From Avena insularis (taxonomy: Eukaryota; Streptophyta; Magnoliopsida; Poales; Poaceae), in NCBI GenBank assembly GCA_023614405.1, contig CM042696.1, forward strand, positions 337,519,211 through 337,583,210: a stretch of DNA of 64,000 bases, in the 5' to 3' direction. This document shows, piece by piece, positions 34,679 to 45,269 of the stretch (positions within the stretch are counted from its first letter, which is position 1; each line of letters starts with the position of its first letter). The notes under the pieces are model-generated. The model did not search any database. It had not been told where the DNA came from and worked only from the letters and a program-made list of their open reading frames with translations. Both the position numbers and the translations under genes were made by a program.

Positions 34679-36326
34679 TGAAGGAAATATGCCCTGAGAG
34701 GCAATAATAAAGTTGTTATTATATATTCCTTATACATGATAGATGTTTATTTTACATGCTAGAAATGTATTGATTCAGAAACATCAATACATGTGTGTTT
34801 AATAAACAAAAATGGTTCCTAGTCATGCCTCTCTTATAGACTAGCTTGTTGATTAACAGGATGATCAAGGTTTCCTGATCATGGACATTGGATGTTGTTA
34901 ATAACAAAGTCACACCATTGGTGGAATGATGTGATGAACATTCATCCGAAGTATAGCATTACGATCAAGTCATTATGTTTATATTGCTATAACATCATAC
35001 AAAGTAATCTTTATCCTTAGACCATGAGATCATGTTAATTGCTAACACCGGAAGAGTATCTTGATAACATCAAATGTCACACTGTAACAGGGTTACTATA
35101 AAGATGGGTTCAGTACTATGAAGGTGTTATGTTGAGGCTCATGGATCAAGAGTGGAATTTGTCAATCCAGATGACGGATCGATATACTCTGGGCCCTCTC
35201 GGTGATATCACATTAGGATAGCTTGCAAGCAAGTGATGTGATCACTAGAATGTTATATCACGGGAACGAGAAAAGAGTGCATGTCGGTAACGTGATCAAA
35301 GTAGGTATGGAGATACCGATGATCGAACCTCAGACATGTAATATATCGAGAGACAAAGGGATTTAGTTACAAGCGTTAAAGGTTCTCACGATCACAGGAG
35401 TCATCGTTGAATGTGTAGGAGTCAGTACGGATCTCGGTCCATTGCTGATTATTGATCGAAGAAGGGTCTCGATCATGTCTGCATTATTCGCGAACCATAG
35501 GGTGGCACACTTAAGAGTTACCGGACACCATTTTGGAGCACATATGTTTCAGACGAAAGAATTGCAAAGCACAGGAATTGTTTCAATAGAAACCGAAAAT
35601 TGTTTCGGGTGAAATTGCAGAAGCTGGTTCTGCATGTGATATTGAAATATTGCAAGGGGCTATATGTGAATTTTTGTTAATTAAAGTAATTAACAAAATT
35701 CTGAATAAATTTAATAAAAAGAGTTTTATTAAATGAGAGAGCATTAAATTTGGAGAAATTTAATGCATTTAAAGTGGAGACTTTAAAAGGGAATGTGAAG
35801 AGGCATTTTAATGTGGAGGAGTTACCACCACATGAATGGGGGAGGTGAGGGGTCCCCCCCCATCCGCCGACCATGGAGAGAGGAGGCACCCCCCTCCTCC
35901 TATAAAAGGCCACCCATTCCCTCCTTCATCCACACACCTCCTTGTGAAGGATCTCTCTCCCCCTCTAGAATTATTCCCCCATGGTCTCGGATTAGCGAGA
36001 TACATGTTCCCGGTGGCATTTAAATGCGGAAGGAGTTGCTTCTTCGCTGGATCGCTGGGCGAGGAGGTGGAGGTTGTTCGTGGCTTGAGCGTGTGTGCGA
36101 GGCGGATCTGCTGAGTTGCGGCGCTCGGACTTCCTCACGATCTTGAGATCGGCAAGTGTACGACTACATCAACCACGAGTTCCTACTCGTTAACAAAGCT
36201 CGTTGTCTATGAGGGTAAGTTCTCGTTGGATGTATGTCCACCCGTTGCTTTGTACCTAGTAGATAGATCTTGGCGTGTAGTTAACACCATAGGAAATTTT
36301 TTGTTTTCTATGCTGCGGACCCAACA
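34679..36326 (+). repeat. Copia F LTR 3 (right)
   Basis: The LTR is 1648 bp, ends GGACCCAACA and is flanked by ATTAG (36327-36331). TATAAAAGG lies at 35901-35909. Confidence 0.93.
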
Positions 36327-36331
36327 ATTAG

Positions 36332-36341
36332 ATCAAGTTAC
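36332..36341 (-). repeat. LTR of element A, ten-base third piece
   Basis: Only ATCAAGTTAC separates the F and D insertions. GTTAC (36337-36341) is the TSD of D, so D inserted ten bases from the end of F. Confidence 0.75.
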
Positions 36342-37751
36342 TAATACGTCGCAAACGTATCTATAATTTTTGATGTTCCATGCTTGTTTTATATCTACTT
36401 TCTTATGTTTTGTCCATACTTTGGAGTATTTTTAAACACTTTCTTGGACTAACCTATTAACAAGATGTCACAGTGCCAGTTGCCTGTTTTCTTCTGTTTC
36501 TGGTTCCAGAAAAGTCAGAAAATGAATATTCTCGGAATTGGACGGGACAAAAGCCAAAGTTGATATTTTACCGGAAGACTCATGGAACCAAAAGACGAGA
36601 CGAAGGGGGGCCACAGGGCGACCACACCACCCCTTGGCGCGAGCAACACTAGGCCGCGCCAGGGCATGGTGTGGCCCCCCTGGCCGGCCACTGACCTTTC
36701 CCCTTCGCCTATAAGAAGCCCTCGGGACGAAAACCCTAAATCGACAAGCCTCCAGCCATGTAAAGTTCAGCGGCACCACCGCCACCGAAGGGGAGATTCG
36801 TGGGACAGAAAGTCTCTGTTCCGGCACCCTGCCGGGATGGGGAAGTTCCCCGGAGCCATCTCCATCGATCTCCACCACCATCTCCATCACTCTTGCTGAT
36901 TCCCATGATTATGAGGGAGTAGTTCTTCCTCGAGGCTAAGGGTTCTACCGTTAGCTATGTGTTCATCTCTCTCTCTATGCATGATCATATTGTGATCATG
37001 AGCTTTGTAATCAAGTAGATCTACCTTGCTACTCAAGTGCTTTAATAGATCTCTGCTCTCCCCACGTGTGTGAAAGTGACAGCATGCACACCATGGTGGC
37101 ACTTAGGCTAGAGATTATAATAACTTGTTATGAGTTATATTTGGAGTTGGATGTTTCTATGAAATTGTGGTGTTTGTTGGAACCATCTAGAGCTCAAGGT
37201 GACAGTGTGGGGTTATCTAGATGGGGAAGTGGACTTTGAGGAGTGCTGTTATAGCCCTACCACGGATTAGAGTGTCCAACCGGAGAGTAGTTCAGAGTAG
37301 TATCGTAAACAGAAGATATTTATATGAGAGTGTTCACTAGTGAAAGTATGATCCCTAGGCCTTGTTTCTAAGTATTGAAACACCATTTTCAACTAGATCT
37401 GTTACATGTTTGCTTGCTTCCACTTTTATTTCAGTTTGCCTTTAGTCTCTTCCACGCCATCAAGCTATTTTCTGGCACCGTTGTCTTATATCTATACCAC
37501 TTGTATTTCACTATCTCTTCACCAAACTAGTGCACCTATACACCTGACAGGTGTATTGGGTGTGTTGGGGACACAAGAGACTTCTTGTATCTTGATTGCA
37601 GGGTTGTTTGAGAGGGGATACCTTTGACCACTTCCTCCCTGAGTTCGATAAACCTTGGGTGATCCACTTAAGGGAAACTTGTTGCTGTTCTACAAACCTC
37701 TACACTAGGAGGCCCAACAACTGTCTAAAGAATAGAAGTGCGTAGACATCA
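36342..37751 (+). repeat. 5' LTR of element D
   Basis: The LTR is 1410 bp and ends GCGTAGACATCA. A GC-rich palindrome lies around 36605-36700 and a TATA-like TATAAGA at 36710-36716. The ORFs inside (for example 36468-36899) are LTR readings. Confidence 0.92.
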
Positions 37752-37761
37752 AGCTATTTTC

Positions 37762-37779
37762 TTGCATTGTTGCCGGGGA
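37762..37779 (+). other. Primer binding site of element D
   Basis: TTGCATTGTTGCCGGGGA is a tRNA-Asp-type site with a mutated first base, 10 bases after the LTR. Confidence 0.75.
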
Positions 37780-38011
37780 GGTAAGGTAAAAGGTACTCAC
37801 ATCCTTTAGCTACTAAGCTATCTTCTAGTACAGTTGCTGGTGTGTGAGTGCTCGAAGTTATTTCCTATAGATTCTGCAATTATATCTATTTGATTCTTGT
37901 TTTTATTTTTCACTAGTTTGGCTTAATGGAAAACAACTACAAAATTAGAGAGCTTTTTAGTATTTTCCTAAGTTAGAACATGAATGGTCTGAAAAGAAAG
38001 TTAAAAAACCC

Positions 38012-40432
38012 ATGGAACTTTCTCTGGATGCTAATAGCAATGTTATTAGTATGAATCTTCTTAACACCTTTGTTAATAATGCTATGGAAACGTCTAAGCT
38101 TGGGGAAGTTAGTTTTTATGAAAATGATCTTTTTAGTTCCCTAGCTTTAAAGAAGAAAATTTGCTCTGATGATACTTTATCTCCCATATGTGGTAATTCT
38201 AATGATACTTATGATATTTTAAATCCACATACTGAAAGCATCTCTTTTAAAATACCTATAAAATTTGTTGAACGTGTTATGAACAACTGTTATTTGGGAG
38301 ATGGAACTGTCCATCCTAGTGATCATTTACTCTTTATACACGAATTATGCGAGTTGTTCAAGTGTGTAGGTATTTCAATGAACCAAGTTAAGAGGAAGCT
38401 ATTCCCTTTTTCACTTAAGGGCAAAGCAAGGGAGTGGTATGAGCTACTAGATGATCCTCATCATTTGGAATGGAAGGAACTTGAATCTCCCTTTTAATCT
38501 AAATTTTATCCTCCTCATGAAATTCATAAAGATAGGAATTACATTTATAATTTTCATCCACATGATGGAGAAAGTATTGCCCAAGCATGGGTGAGATTGA
38601 AGTCACTAATGCTCAAATGTCCCATTCATGAGCTCCCCGGTAATATTGTTATTAATAATTTCTATGCAAGGCTTTTAGGACATTACAAGGACTATCTAGA
38701 TACTTGTTTAGAGGGATCCTTCACAAGTAAGGAGATCAAAGCTAAGTGGGATCTTCTTGAAACAATTCAAATCAATACCGAAGATTGGGATAACAACAAT
38801 AGTAAATAACCAGGTATAAACTATGAGTATGATTGCATTAAGTCTTTCGCTGAAACTGCTGATTTTCAAGAGCTTAGTGCTAAATATGGCCTTGATCCTC
38901 AAATTCTTATTGATTGTTTTAGAGCCTTTGCTTCTCATATTAATGCTCCTAAAGAAAAATGGGACATGTATCATGAGCCTTTTAAAGACACTTGCATGGA
39001 AAATGAAATTGTTATTAATGATAGCAATAAACATGCTCAAACCTCTGAAAATACTATTTCTTATAAGCATGTTAATTTTTTTGGAATACATAGACCTTGT
39101 GAGAATAATCAAATTGAAGAAGAATATTGTATCACCCACAGGAACAAAAAAACTAGAACGTGGTATAGGGCTCTAAATGATCTTGGTAAAAAAGTTTGTG
39201 CCCTCTATCCTTTTATTTGTGAACTTTGCTTTGAAGTGGGTCATTTCAATTTTCAATGCTCAGGCCATAATAATAGCCCTTCTAATCCAATGAGTACTGC
39301 AAGTTTGTATTGTGATGACATGATCACTCCTAATCAGCATGATGAACTTACTTTATTTTTGGGGTGTGAAGAGTTATCAAGAAAAACCTCTTTGGTAGAT
39401 ATGAGTGTTTTTGATATGAATAGCATCCTGCATGGTTGTCATATTTATTGTGTTCATAATTTCCACACAAATACTTACATACAAAATATTATAAATGATG
39501 AGATTTTACCAAAATATGATAGGACTAATATGTGTTTTGGCCTTATTAATGAAAAGAAGGAATCCTCCAAAGTTTCTTCTATTGTCTCTAACAATGAACC
39601 AGGGTATATGGAGAAGCTTCCTTTCAAGCCTCTCCCTCCTAAAGAGAAGAAGAAAAAGAAGAAGAGGAGGAGTAAAAGGAGAGAGGAAACGGTATTTTCC
39701 CCTAAGCATGTTTCTCCTATTATAGTTTTGGATGAATCTGAACTCGATGATGTTCCTATGCCTATTACCTATAGTAGCGATCATGATTGGGAAAAGCACA
39801 CTACTTTTGATATTGAAAATCTCTTTGGTACAAATGCTGAAAATGATGATATTAATAATTGTTGTACTATTAGTACTATCCATGTTCCTTCCAATGATGA
39901 TATGTTTACAAGTGAACACACTTTGGAAGATAACTATTCTATAGCTTATGATGATACCATACCTCCAATATATGATGATTGCAATGATGAATATGATATT
40001 TTCAGTCCACCTACTATTGAGGATAAAATTAATTATGATTACAATATGCCTCCTATATTTGATGATTATGGTGATGAGAATAATAATGATAGCTATTTTG
40101 TTGAATTTGCTCCCACTACAATTAATAAGAATGAGTATGTTTATGTGGGGAGTATTAATTATTTTATGCATGTGGCTCATGATAAGGATGTTTTATGTGA
40201 TATTTATATTGTTAATTTTATTCATGATGCTACTAAAAGTTATTATGAGAGAGGGAAACATGGTTTTATGCATCTCAATAATATTAAGTTCCCCCTCTTT
40301 ATGTTGAAAGTCTTGAAGTTTCACTTGTTTTGCTTTACTATGCTTGTTGCTTTGTGCTTTCATGACTTGTTTCTTTACAAGATTCATATGCATAGGAAGT
40401 GGGTTAGACTGTGCTTTGAATTTGCTTCTTGA
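38012..40432 (+). pseudogene. Gag-like protein of element D with two in-frame stops
   Basis: One phase runs from ATG 38012 to the stop at 40430-40432, about 806 codons, broken by TAA at 38495-38497 and TAA at 38807-38809. The Gag domain (GDGTVHPSDHLLFIHELC, KGKAREWYELL, SKFYPPHEIHKD) matches element C. A long acidic middle is rich in Asp, Asn and Tyr, with a basic KKKKKKRRSKRREE patch near 39645-39690. The end shows YYERGK, NNIKFP, a hydrophobic stretch and HRKWVRL, as in C. CELCFEVGHFNFQC (about 39220-39260) resembles a CX2CX4HX4C zinc knuckle. The TAA at 38495 stands where C has a Tyr codon. Likely structural protein of a non-autonomous element, now inactive. Confidence 0.82.
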
Positions 40433-40521
40433 TGCTCTCTTTTACTTCAATTCATATTTCTTATGTGAGCATCTTCTCAAACTATCATGCCTAACTTAAA
40501 GGCGTTAAAGAAAAGTACTTC

Positions 40522-40537
40522 TTGGGAGATAACCCAA
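40522..40537 (+). other. Post-gag hairpin motif, copy in element D
   Basis: TTGGGAGATAACCCAA forms a perfect 5-bp stem TTGGG/CCCAA around AGATAA. It lies about 90 bases after the gag stop. The outer pair differs from element C (ATGGG/CCCAT) by compensating changes. Confidence 0.7.
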
Positions 40538-40644
40538 TAGTTTTCTTGAGTCTTAGAAGTTATTACTTCTGAAATAGCCTCTCCTTATCCTTTTTATTTG
40601 ATTTTTGTGCCAAGAATAACCTCTAATGAGAGGGAAGTAAGACT

Positions 40645-40890
40645 TGGAAAAGTTGCTGTCCTGAAATAGATTTTTGTGCTTCGCTGTAAAAATTTGTGAG
40701 AAATCTCCGTACGTCGGTTTGAGCTGTAATTTTTTGTGCTTCTGCCCCAGGTTGTTATCCAACTTTCGTTAGTTCAACACTTTTCGATTTGAGCAACAGA
40801 AGGCCTTCGAAAAAACTGTTTTTTACCTGCTGGTCTGTTTTGACAGATTTCTGCCATTATTTGCATTTGTCTCTTTATTGATTTCTTTTT
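40645..40890 (+). other. Conserved noncoding module downstream of gag in element D
   Basis: It matches 6590-6860 of element C with many substitutions but the same order of blocks. No ORF is conserved. Confidence 0.55.
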
Positions 40891-41088
40891 GGGTTCTCTT
40901 TGGGAAATTGAGCTTTCTGAAGGAATTGCTACAGTAGCTTTTTTTTAATGAAAGTTTTGCTGTTTTGAAACTAAATCCAAAGGTTTATTATCTTTTGAAT
41001 GCACTAACGTTGCTAATGAAGATTGTGTGAAGTTTTGTATGAAGGAAATTTTCAGGTGTAGGGAAAGAATGATGTAATGAGATGAAGA

Positions 41089-41313
41089 ATGGACAAAAGC
41101 TCAAGCTTGGGGATGCCACCCCGTGTCACCCAAGAAATATTCAAGAGGTACAAGCGTCAAAGCTTGGGGATGCCCAAGGCATCCCCTTCTCCATCAATAA
41201 AAATCTCAGGTCTTTCTAGACACTTCGTTTTTATTATTTCATGCACTATTGTGTTGTTCTTGGAGCGTCTTTTTTTTGTTTTTAGTTTTATTTTGCTTGG
41301 TTTGCTTCAATAA
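41089..41313 (+). CDS. Short ORF with a hydrophobic C-terminal half, element D
   Basis: This is a 74-codon frame at the place where element C has its coiled-coil ORF. The first half contains two copies of SLGMP, caused by repeated AAGCTTGGGGATGCC DNA. The second half is hydrophobic (FVFIISCTIVLFLE, then FVFSFILLGLL) and could cross a membrane, but T-rich DNA gives such peptides by chance. It has no equivalent in C. Low confidence. Confidence 0.2.
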   Translation: MDKSSSLGMPPRVTQEIFKRYKRQSLGMPKASPSPSIKISGLSRHFVFIISCTIVLFLERLFFVFSFILLGLLQ

Positions 41314-41319
41314 GTTGGT

Positions 41320-43420
41320 TCTATCCTAGAACACTTCTTTTGGAGAGAGACACACTATATTTTCATTGCCTAGAACACTCTAGTTTTCACTCTTATTGTT
41401 TTGTGAGTGTTCTCTTTTGCTAGCACTGTGTTTAGCCTTAGTTTTCTTGTGCTTTTTGCTTAGAACTTTTTAGTTCTTCTTTGTGGATTTGTGAGAGAAG
41501 CTCACTGATCTTTATTTATTATTATCTTTGTGAGTTGTTTCAAATAAGTCGATTGGTGTTGGAAGAGAGTAGAAAGCTTCATGCTTTAGCGGTACAAAAG
41601 GGAGCTTGTTTTGACTGTGGCTTAGACTTTATCATGTCATGCTAGATGTTGTTTTGGATTTATGCTTAGTGATTTTTGCTATATCATGACATGTTACAAA
41701 TAATTGAGTTTGCTTAATGTGCCTTGAAAGAATCATGCGTTGTTTTAGCATATTCAAGCACAGTATTGTGGTATTCTCCTTTGATGCTTTGATTGGGTTG
41801 ACTTGGTGCATGCTCTCACCATGTTAAGACTAACCCAAGTCACCATAGCCTTTCTGATTCTTTAGTTTTCGACTTGTAATATCACTTTATGCTTTAATCA
41901 GTGATGTTTTGTCACTTTGCATGATTATGGCCATTATTTCTCTCTTAGTTGGTCGCTCCCAGTCTTTTGCTAGCCTCCACAACCAAGTGTGAGTTCCACT
42001 CATGCATCCAACTCCAAATAAAACCAAGTTATTCCAAAGGGTCCACCATACCTACCTATTAACATTTGCTATTCCAAGTATATTCATGTTTTTATCTACC
42101 TTCCGAATTAAACTTGTTATGTGAAAATTAGTGATTAAAGCTCTCACGAACTTGATGGCACACCTTACTTTTCTTGCCCCTAATAAACTTGAATCATTGT
42201 GTCATCTATGTTGTATATGCTTGCACTTATATGTTGGGGATTAGCAGAACCATGTTGTCATGGGGAACGCTTTCAACATTGCACTTGTACTTTGTACCTA
42301 GTTGATATCATGCTCTTTTGTCTATGGATGTCGTCGGTGTGAAATGAAAGGGGAGCTTGTAAGTCCATGGACTTATGTATGTGTGTTAGAGAAACGCTTG
42401 GGCCGCTGGTCTAATCCATGCCTAATCATGGTGGAAACCTGCAGCGTAACCATAATGAGCAATTTATGAAGCATTCTTCTTATAAAAAATAGATAGAGAC
42501 TGAGAAAAGGAGAAAAAGGAAAAAAGAGATGAGAAAAGAGGAAAGAGAGAAAAAAGCACCATTTTCCCATGGTAAATAAGAAGATTGCTGAGATGCTTGT
42601 TGTCTGCTTGCCTTGTCATTTTGATATGAGGATTCTTCCGTATCATCGGGCAAAGGGTACCCCGTTGGCGGTTCTCTGTGATACACATGTACTTAGTATG
42701 ACAAGAACTTACCGTAACTAAACTTGAGTAGCATGATGAGCGGCCCTCGTATTTAAGGGACATGAGATTTCTAACTTATACTTTGTCAAGCATATACTCC
42801 ATAGTTTGTTCACTTTAACCTTAATCACTTAAAGATGCTGATGATATGGGCAATGAGAGCTGAAAGCTAATAAGTACCATAATTTTTGGAAGCTCTTTAT
42901 GAGACTTGAATCCCTGCTTCCTTCTATGAAGGATTTTCTTTTACTTTTATGTTGAGTCTCTATCTTCTATATTTATGCACCTATTGAGAGAGCATAGTGG
43001 CCATTCTTAGTTTAATGTGCATTGTCCCAAGACTTGTTGATTGATGCATAACTTTGATATTGCTTGTTCTTAAACTATTTGTATCTAGTCACCCTTATAA
43101 ACTTTGAAGGTGTCCTATGCATTTCGGTTTTGCAACTCTATGAGGGACAAGTTGAATGCCACTATGCTATGTTTTATTTGTGTGACACAAACAAACATCT
43201 TGCAAAGCATTGTTATTCATGAATCTTTTGTTTGTACATTTTCATGTTACAACATAGTTTCTATGTCTTATTGTTAGAACTATATCTTTCATGCTATGTT
43301 AAAGTACTATGATCCTAGATATCAATGTTTTACAAATACTTTGATCAAGTCTATAATGGTGCATGCCACCTCAAAAATTATTCCTTCTTTTTATCACTTA
43401 CCTAGTCGAGGACGAGCAGG
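41320..43420 (+). other. Noncoding 3' internal region of element D
   Basis: No gene supported. It is partly shared with C (about 42030-42900), including the purine-rich tract at 42487-42556. Confidence 0.6.
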
Positions 43421-43422
43421 AG

Positions 43423-43438
43423 TTAAGCTTGGGGATGT
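43423..43438 (+). other. Polypurine tract of element D
   Basis: TTAAGCTTGGGGATGT lies directly before the 3' LTR start TGATACG at 43439. Confidence 0.8.
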
Positions 43439-44853
43439 TGATACGTTGCAAACGTATCTATAATTTTTGATGTTCCATGATTGTTTTATACCTACTTTCT
43501 TATGTTTTGTCCATACTTTGGAGTATTTTTATACACTTTCTCGGACTAACCTATTAACAAGATGCCATAGTGCCAGTTGCCTGTTTTCTTCTGTTTTTGA
43601 TTCCAGAAAAGTCAGAAAATGAATATTCTCGGAATTGGACGGGACAAAAGCCAAAGTTGATATTTTACCGGAAGACTCATGAAGCCAGAAGACGAGACGA
43701 AGGGGGGCCACAAGGCGGCCACACCATCCCTTGGCGTGGGTAGCCCTAGGCCGCACCAGGGCATGGTGTGGGCCCTCTGGACGGCCACCGACCTTGCGCC
43801 TTCGCCTATAAGAAGCCCTCGGGACGAAAACCCTAAATCAACAAGCCTCCAGCCACGAAAAGTTCCGCAGCGCCGCCGCCACCGAAGGGGAGATTCGGGG
43901 GACAGAAAGTCTTTGTTCCGGCACCCTGCCGGGACGGGGAAGTTCCCCTAGAGCCATCTCCATCAATCTCCACCACCATCTCCATCGCCGTTGCTGATTC
44001 CCATGATGATGAGGGAGTAGTTCTTCCTTGAGGCTAAGGGTTCTATCGGTATCTATGTTTTCATCTCTCTCTCTCTATGCATGATCATATTGTGATCCTG
44101 AGCTTTGTAATCAAGTAGATCTACCTTGCTACTCAAGTGCTTTAATAGATCTCTCCTCTCCCCACGTGTGTGAAAGTGACAGCATGCACACCATGGTGGC
44201 ACTTAGGCTAGAAATTATAATTACTTGTTATGAGTTATATTTGGAGTTGGATGTTTCTATGAAATTGTGGTGTTTGTTGGAACCATCTAGAGCTCAAGGT
44301 GACAGTGTGGGGTTATCTAGATGGGGAAAGCGGACTTTGAGGACTGCTGTTATAACCCTACCATGGATTAGAGTGTCCAACCAGAGAGTAGTTCAGAGTA
44401 GTATCATAAAGATAAGATATTTATATGAGAGTGTTCACTAGTGAAAGTATGATCCCTAGGCCTTGTTTCTAAGTATTGAAACACCGTTTGCAACTAGATC
44501 TGTCACATGTTTGCTTGCTTCCACTTTTAGTTCAGTTTGCCGTTAGTCTCTTCCACGCCATCAAGCTATTTTCTGGCACCGTTGTCTTATATATATACCA
44601 CTTGTATTTCACTATCTCTTCACCGAACTAGTGCACCTATACACCTGACAGGTGTATTGGGTGTGTTGGGGACACAAGAGACTTCTTGTATCTTGATTGC
44701 AGGGTTGTTTGAGAGGGGATACCTTTGACCACTTCCTCCCTGAGTTCGATAAACCTTGGGTGATCCACTTAAGGGAAACTTGTTGCTGTTCTACAAACCT
44801 CTACACTTGGAGGCCCAACAACTGTCTACAAGAATAGAAGTGCGTAGACATCA
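43439..44853 (+). repeat. 3' LTR of element D
   Basis: The LTR is 1415 bp, from TGATACGTTGCAAACG to GCGTAGACATCA, followed by TSD GTTAC. TATAAGA lies at 43807-43813. Confidence 0.92.
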
Positions 44854-44858
44854 GTTAC

Positions 44859-45268
44859 CACCATAAACCCAAAGTCCAGGGGGTGGACTACTCCCTCTTG
44901 ATCATGGTGATGATGCTGGAGATGTTGGAGATCCCTCCGGAGGCGGCTCCGGTGAAGTTTCCCCATCCAATGTTCGCTGAATCTAACTCTGTTTGGTGGT
45001 GATTCTTGTGCTCCAAATGCTTCTCGTGGATAAATATTGGCATTCCAAAAAGTTCAGGTCCATTTGACTTCCTATAGGTCCTGAAATATCAAAAACATTG
45101 AAAATAAGGTTTTTTCTGCCCTGCCGAGTTATAGCCAAAATAAAGGGGGTCATTGGTAAATCCCCAAAAATCAATGTAAAACATGGATATAACATTATAT
45201 ATGATGCAAATATGTGGAAAAACATGTTAACAAACTACAAATTTCATGTCTGCATTTTACATGCATCA
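44859..45268 (-). repeat. LTR of element A, outer piece
   Basis: This is the 5' edge of A's LTR on the minus strand (TGATGCATGTAAAATGC). No gene is seen; the short frame 44983-45225 is an LTR reading. Confidence 0.7.
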
Positions 45269-45269
45269 G

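Larger units (their letters stand above)
21273..36326 (+). mobile_element. Copia F: tandem element LTR-internal-LTR-internal-LTR
   Basis: Three LTRs (21273-22931, 27979-29629, 34679-36326) alternate with two internal regions of about 5.03 kb. Only the outer ends carry a target duplication: ATTAG at 21268-21272 and 36327-36331. Thus the whole 15-kb structure behaves as one insertion with a repeat period of about 6.70 kb. LTRs start TGAAGGAAATATGCCC and end GGACCCAACA. The primer site TGGTATCAGAGCC is of the initiator-Met tRNA type. The order gag, protease, integrase, RT, RNase H is Copia. The LTR resembles Angela/BARE/WIS as remembered. Both pol copies share the same stop codons. Confidence 0.93.
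36342..44853 (+). mobile_element. Gypsy-type non-autonomous element D (gag only), complete
   Basis: 5' LTR 36342-37751, primer site 37762-37779, gag pseudogene, polypurine tract and 3' LTR 43439-44853, with perfect TSD GTTAC (36337-36341 and 44854-44858). The 5' LTR starts TAATACG, one change from TGATACG. No protease, RT, RNase H or integrase motifs were found in 5.7 kb of internal sequence. LTRs resemble the Triticeae WHAM type from memory. It shares a Gag domain, noncoding modules and a purine tract with element C. Confidence 0.92.
1..45268 (-). mobile_element. Gypsy element A, partial, carrying all nested insertions
   Basis: This is a minus-strand LTR retrotransposon whose 3' part lies outside the window on the left. 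The internal region is 1-2727. A primer binding site complementary to a tRNA-Asp-type 3' end lies at 2699-2716, 11 bases from the LTR edge at 2728. The 5' LTR starts (minus strand) at 45268 with TGATGCATG and ends at 2728. It is interrupted by elements B, F and D. With these and the TSD copies removed, the four LTR pieces (2728-3549, 21187-21272, 36332-36341, 44859-45268) give about 1.33 kb, similar to the LTRs of C and D. The right edge at 45268 is inferred: immediately after it a Copia RNase H reading frame resumes, and the possible TSD copy is GTCAT (45269-45273). The left copy is not in the window. Confidence 0.8.

Noticed and set aside
41089..41313. The hydrophobic ORF in D as an env-like gene
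   Set aside because: It is too short, has no counterpart in C, and lies in T-rich DNA; kept only as a low-confidence feature.
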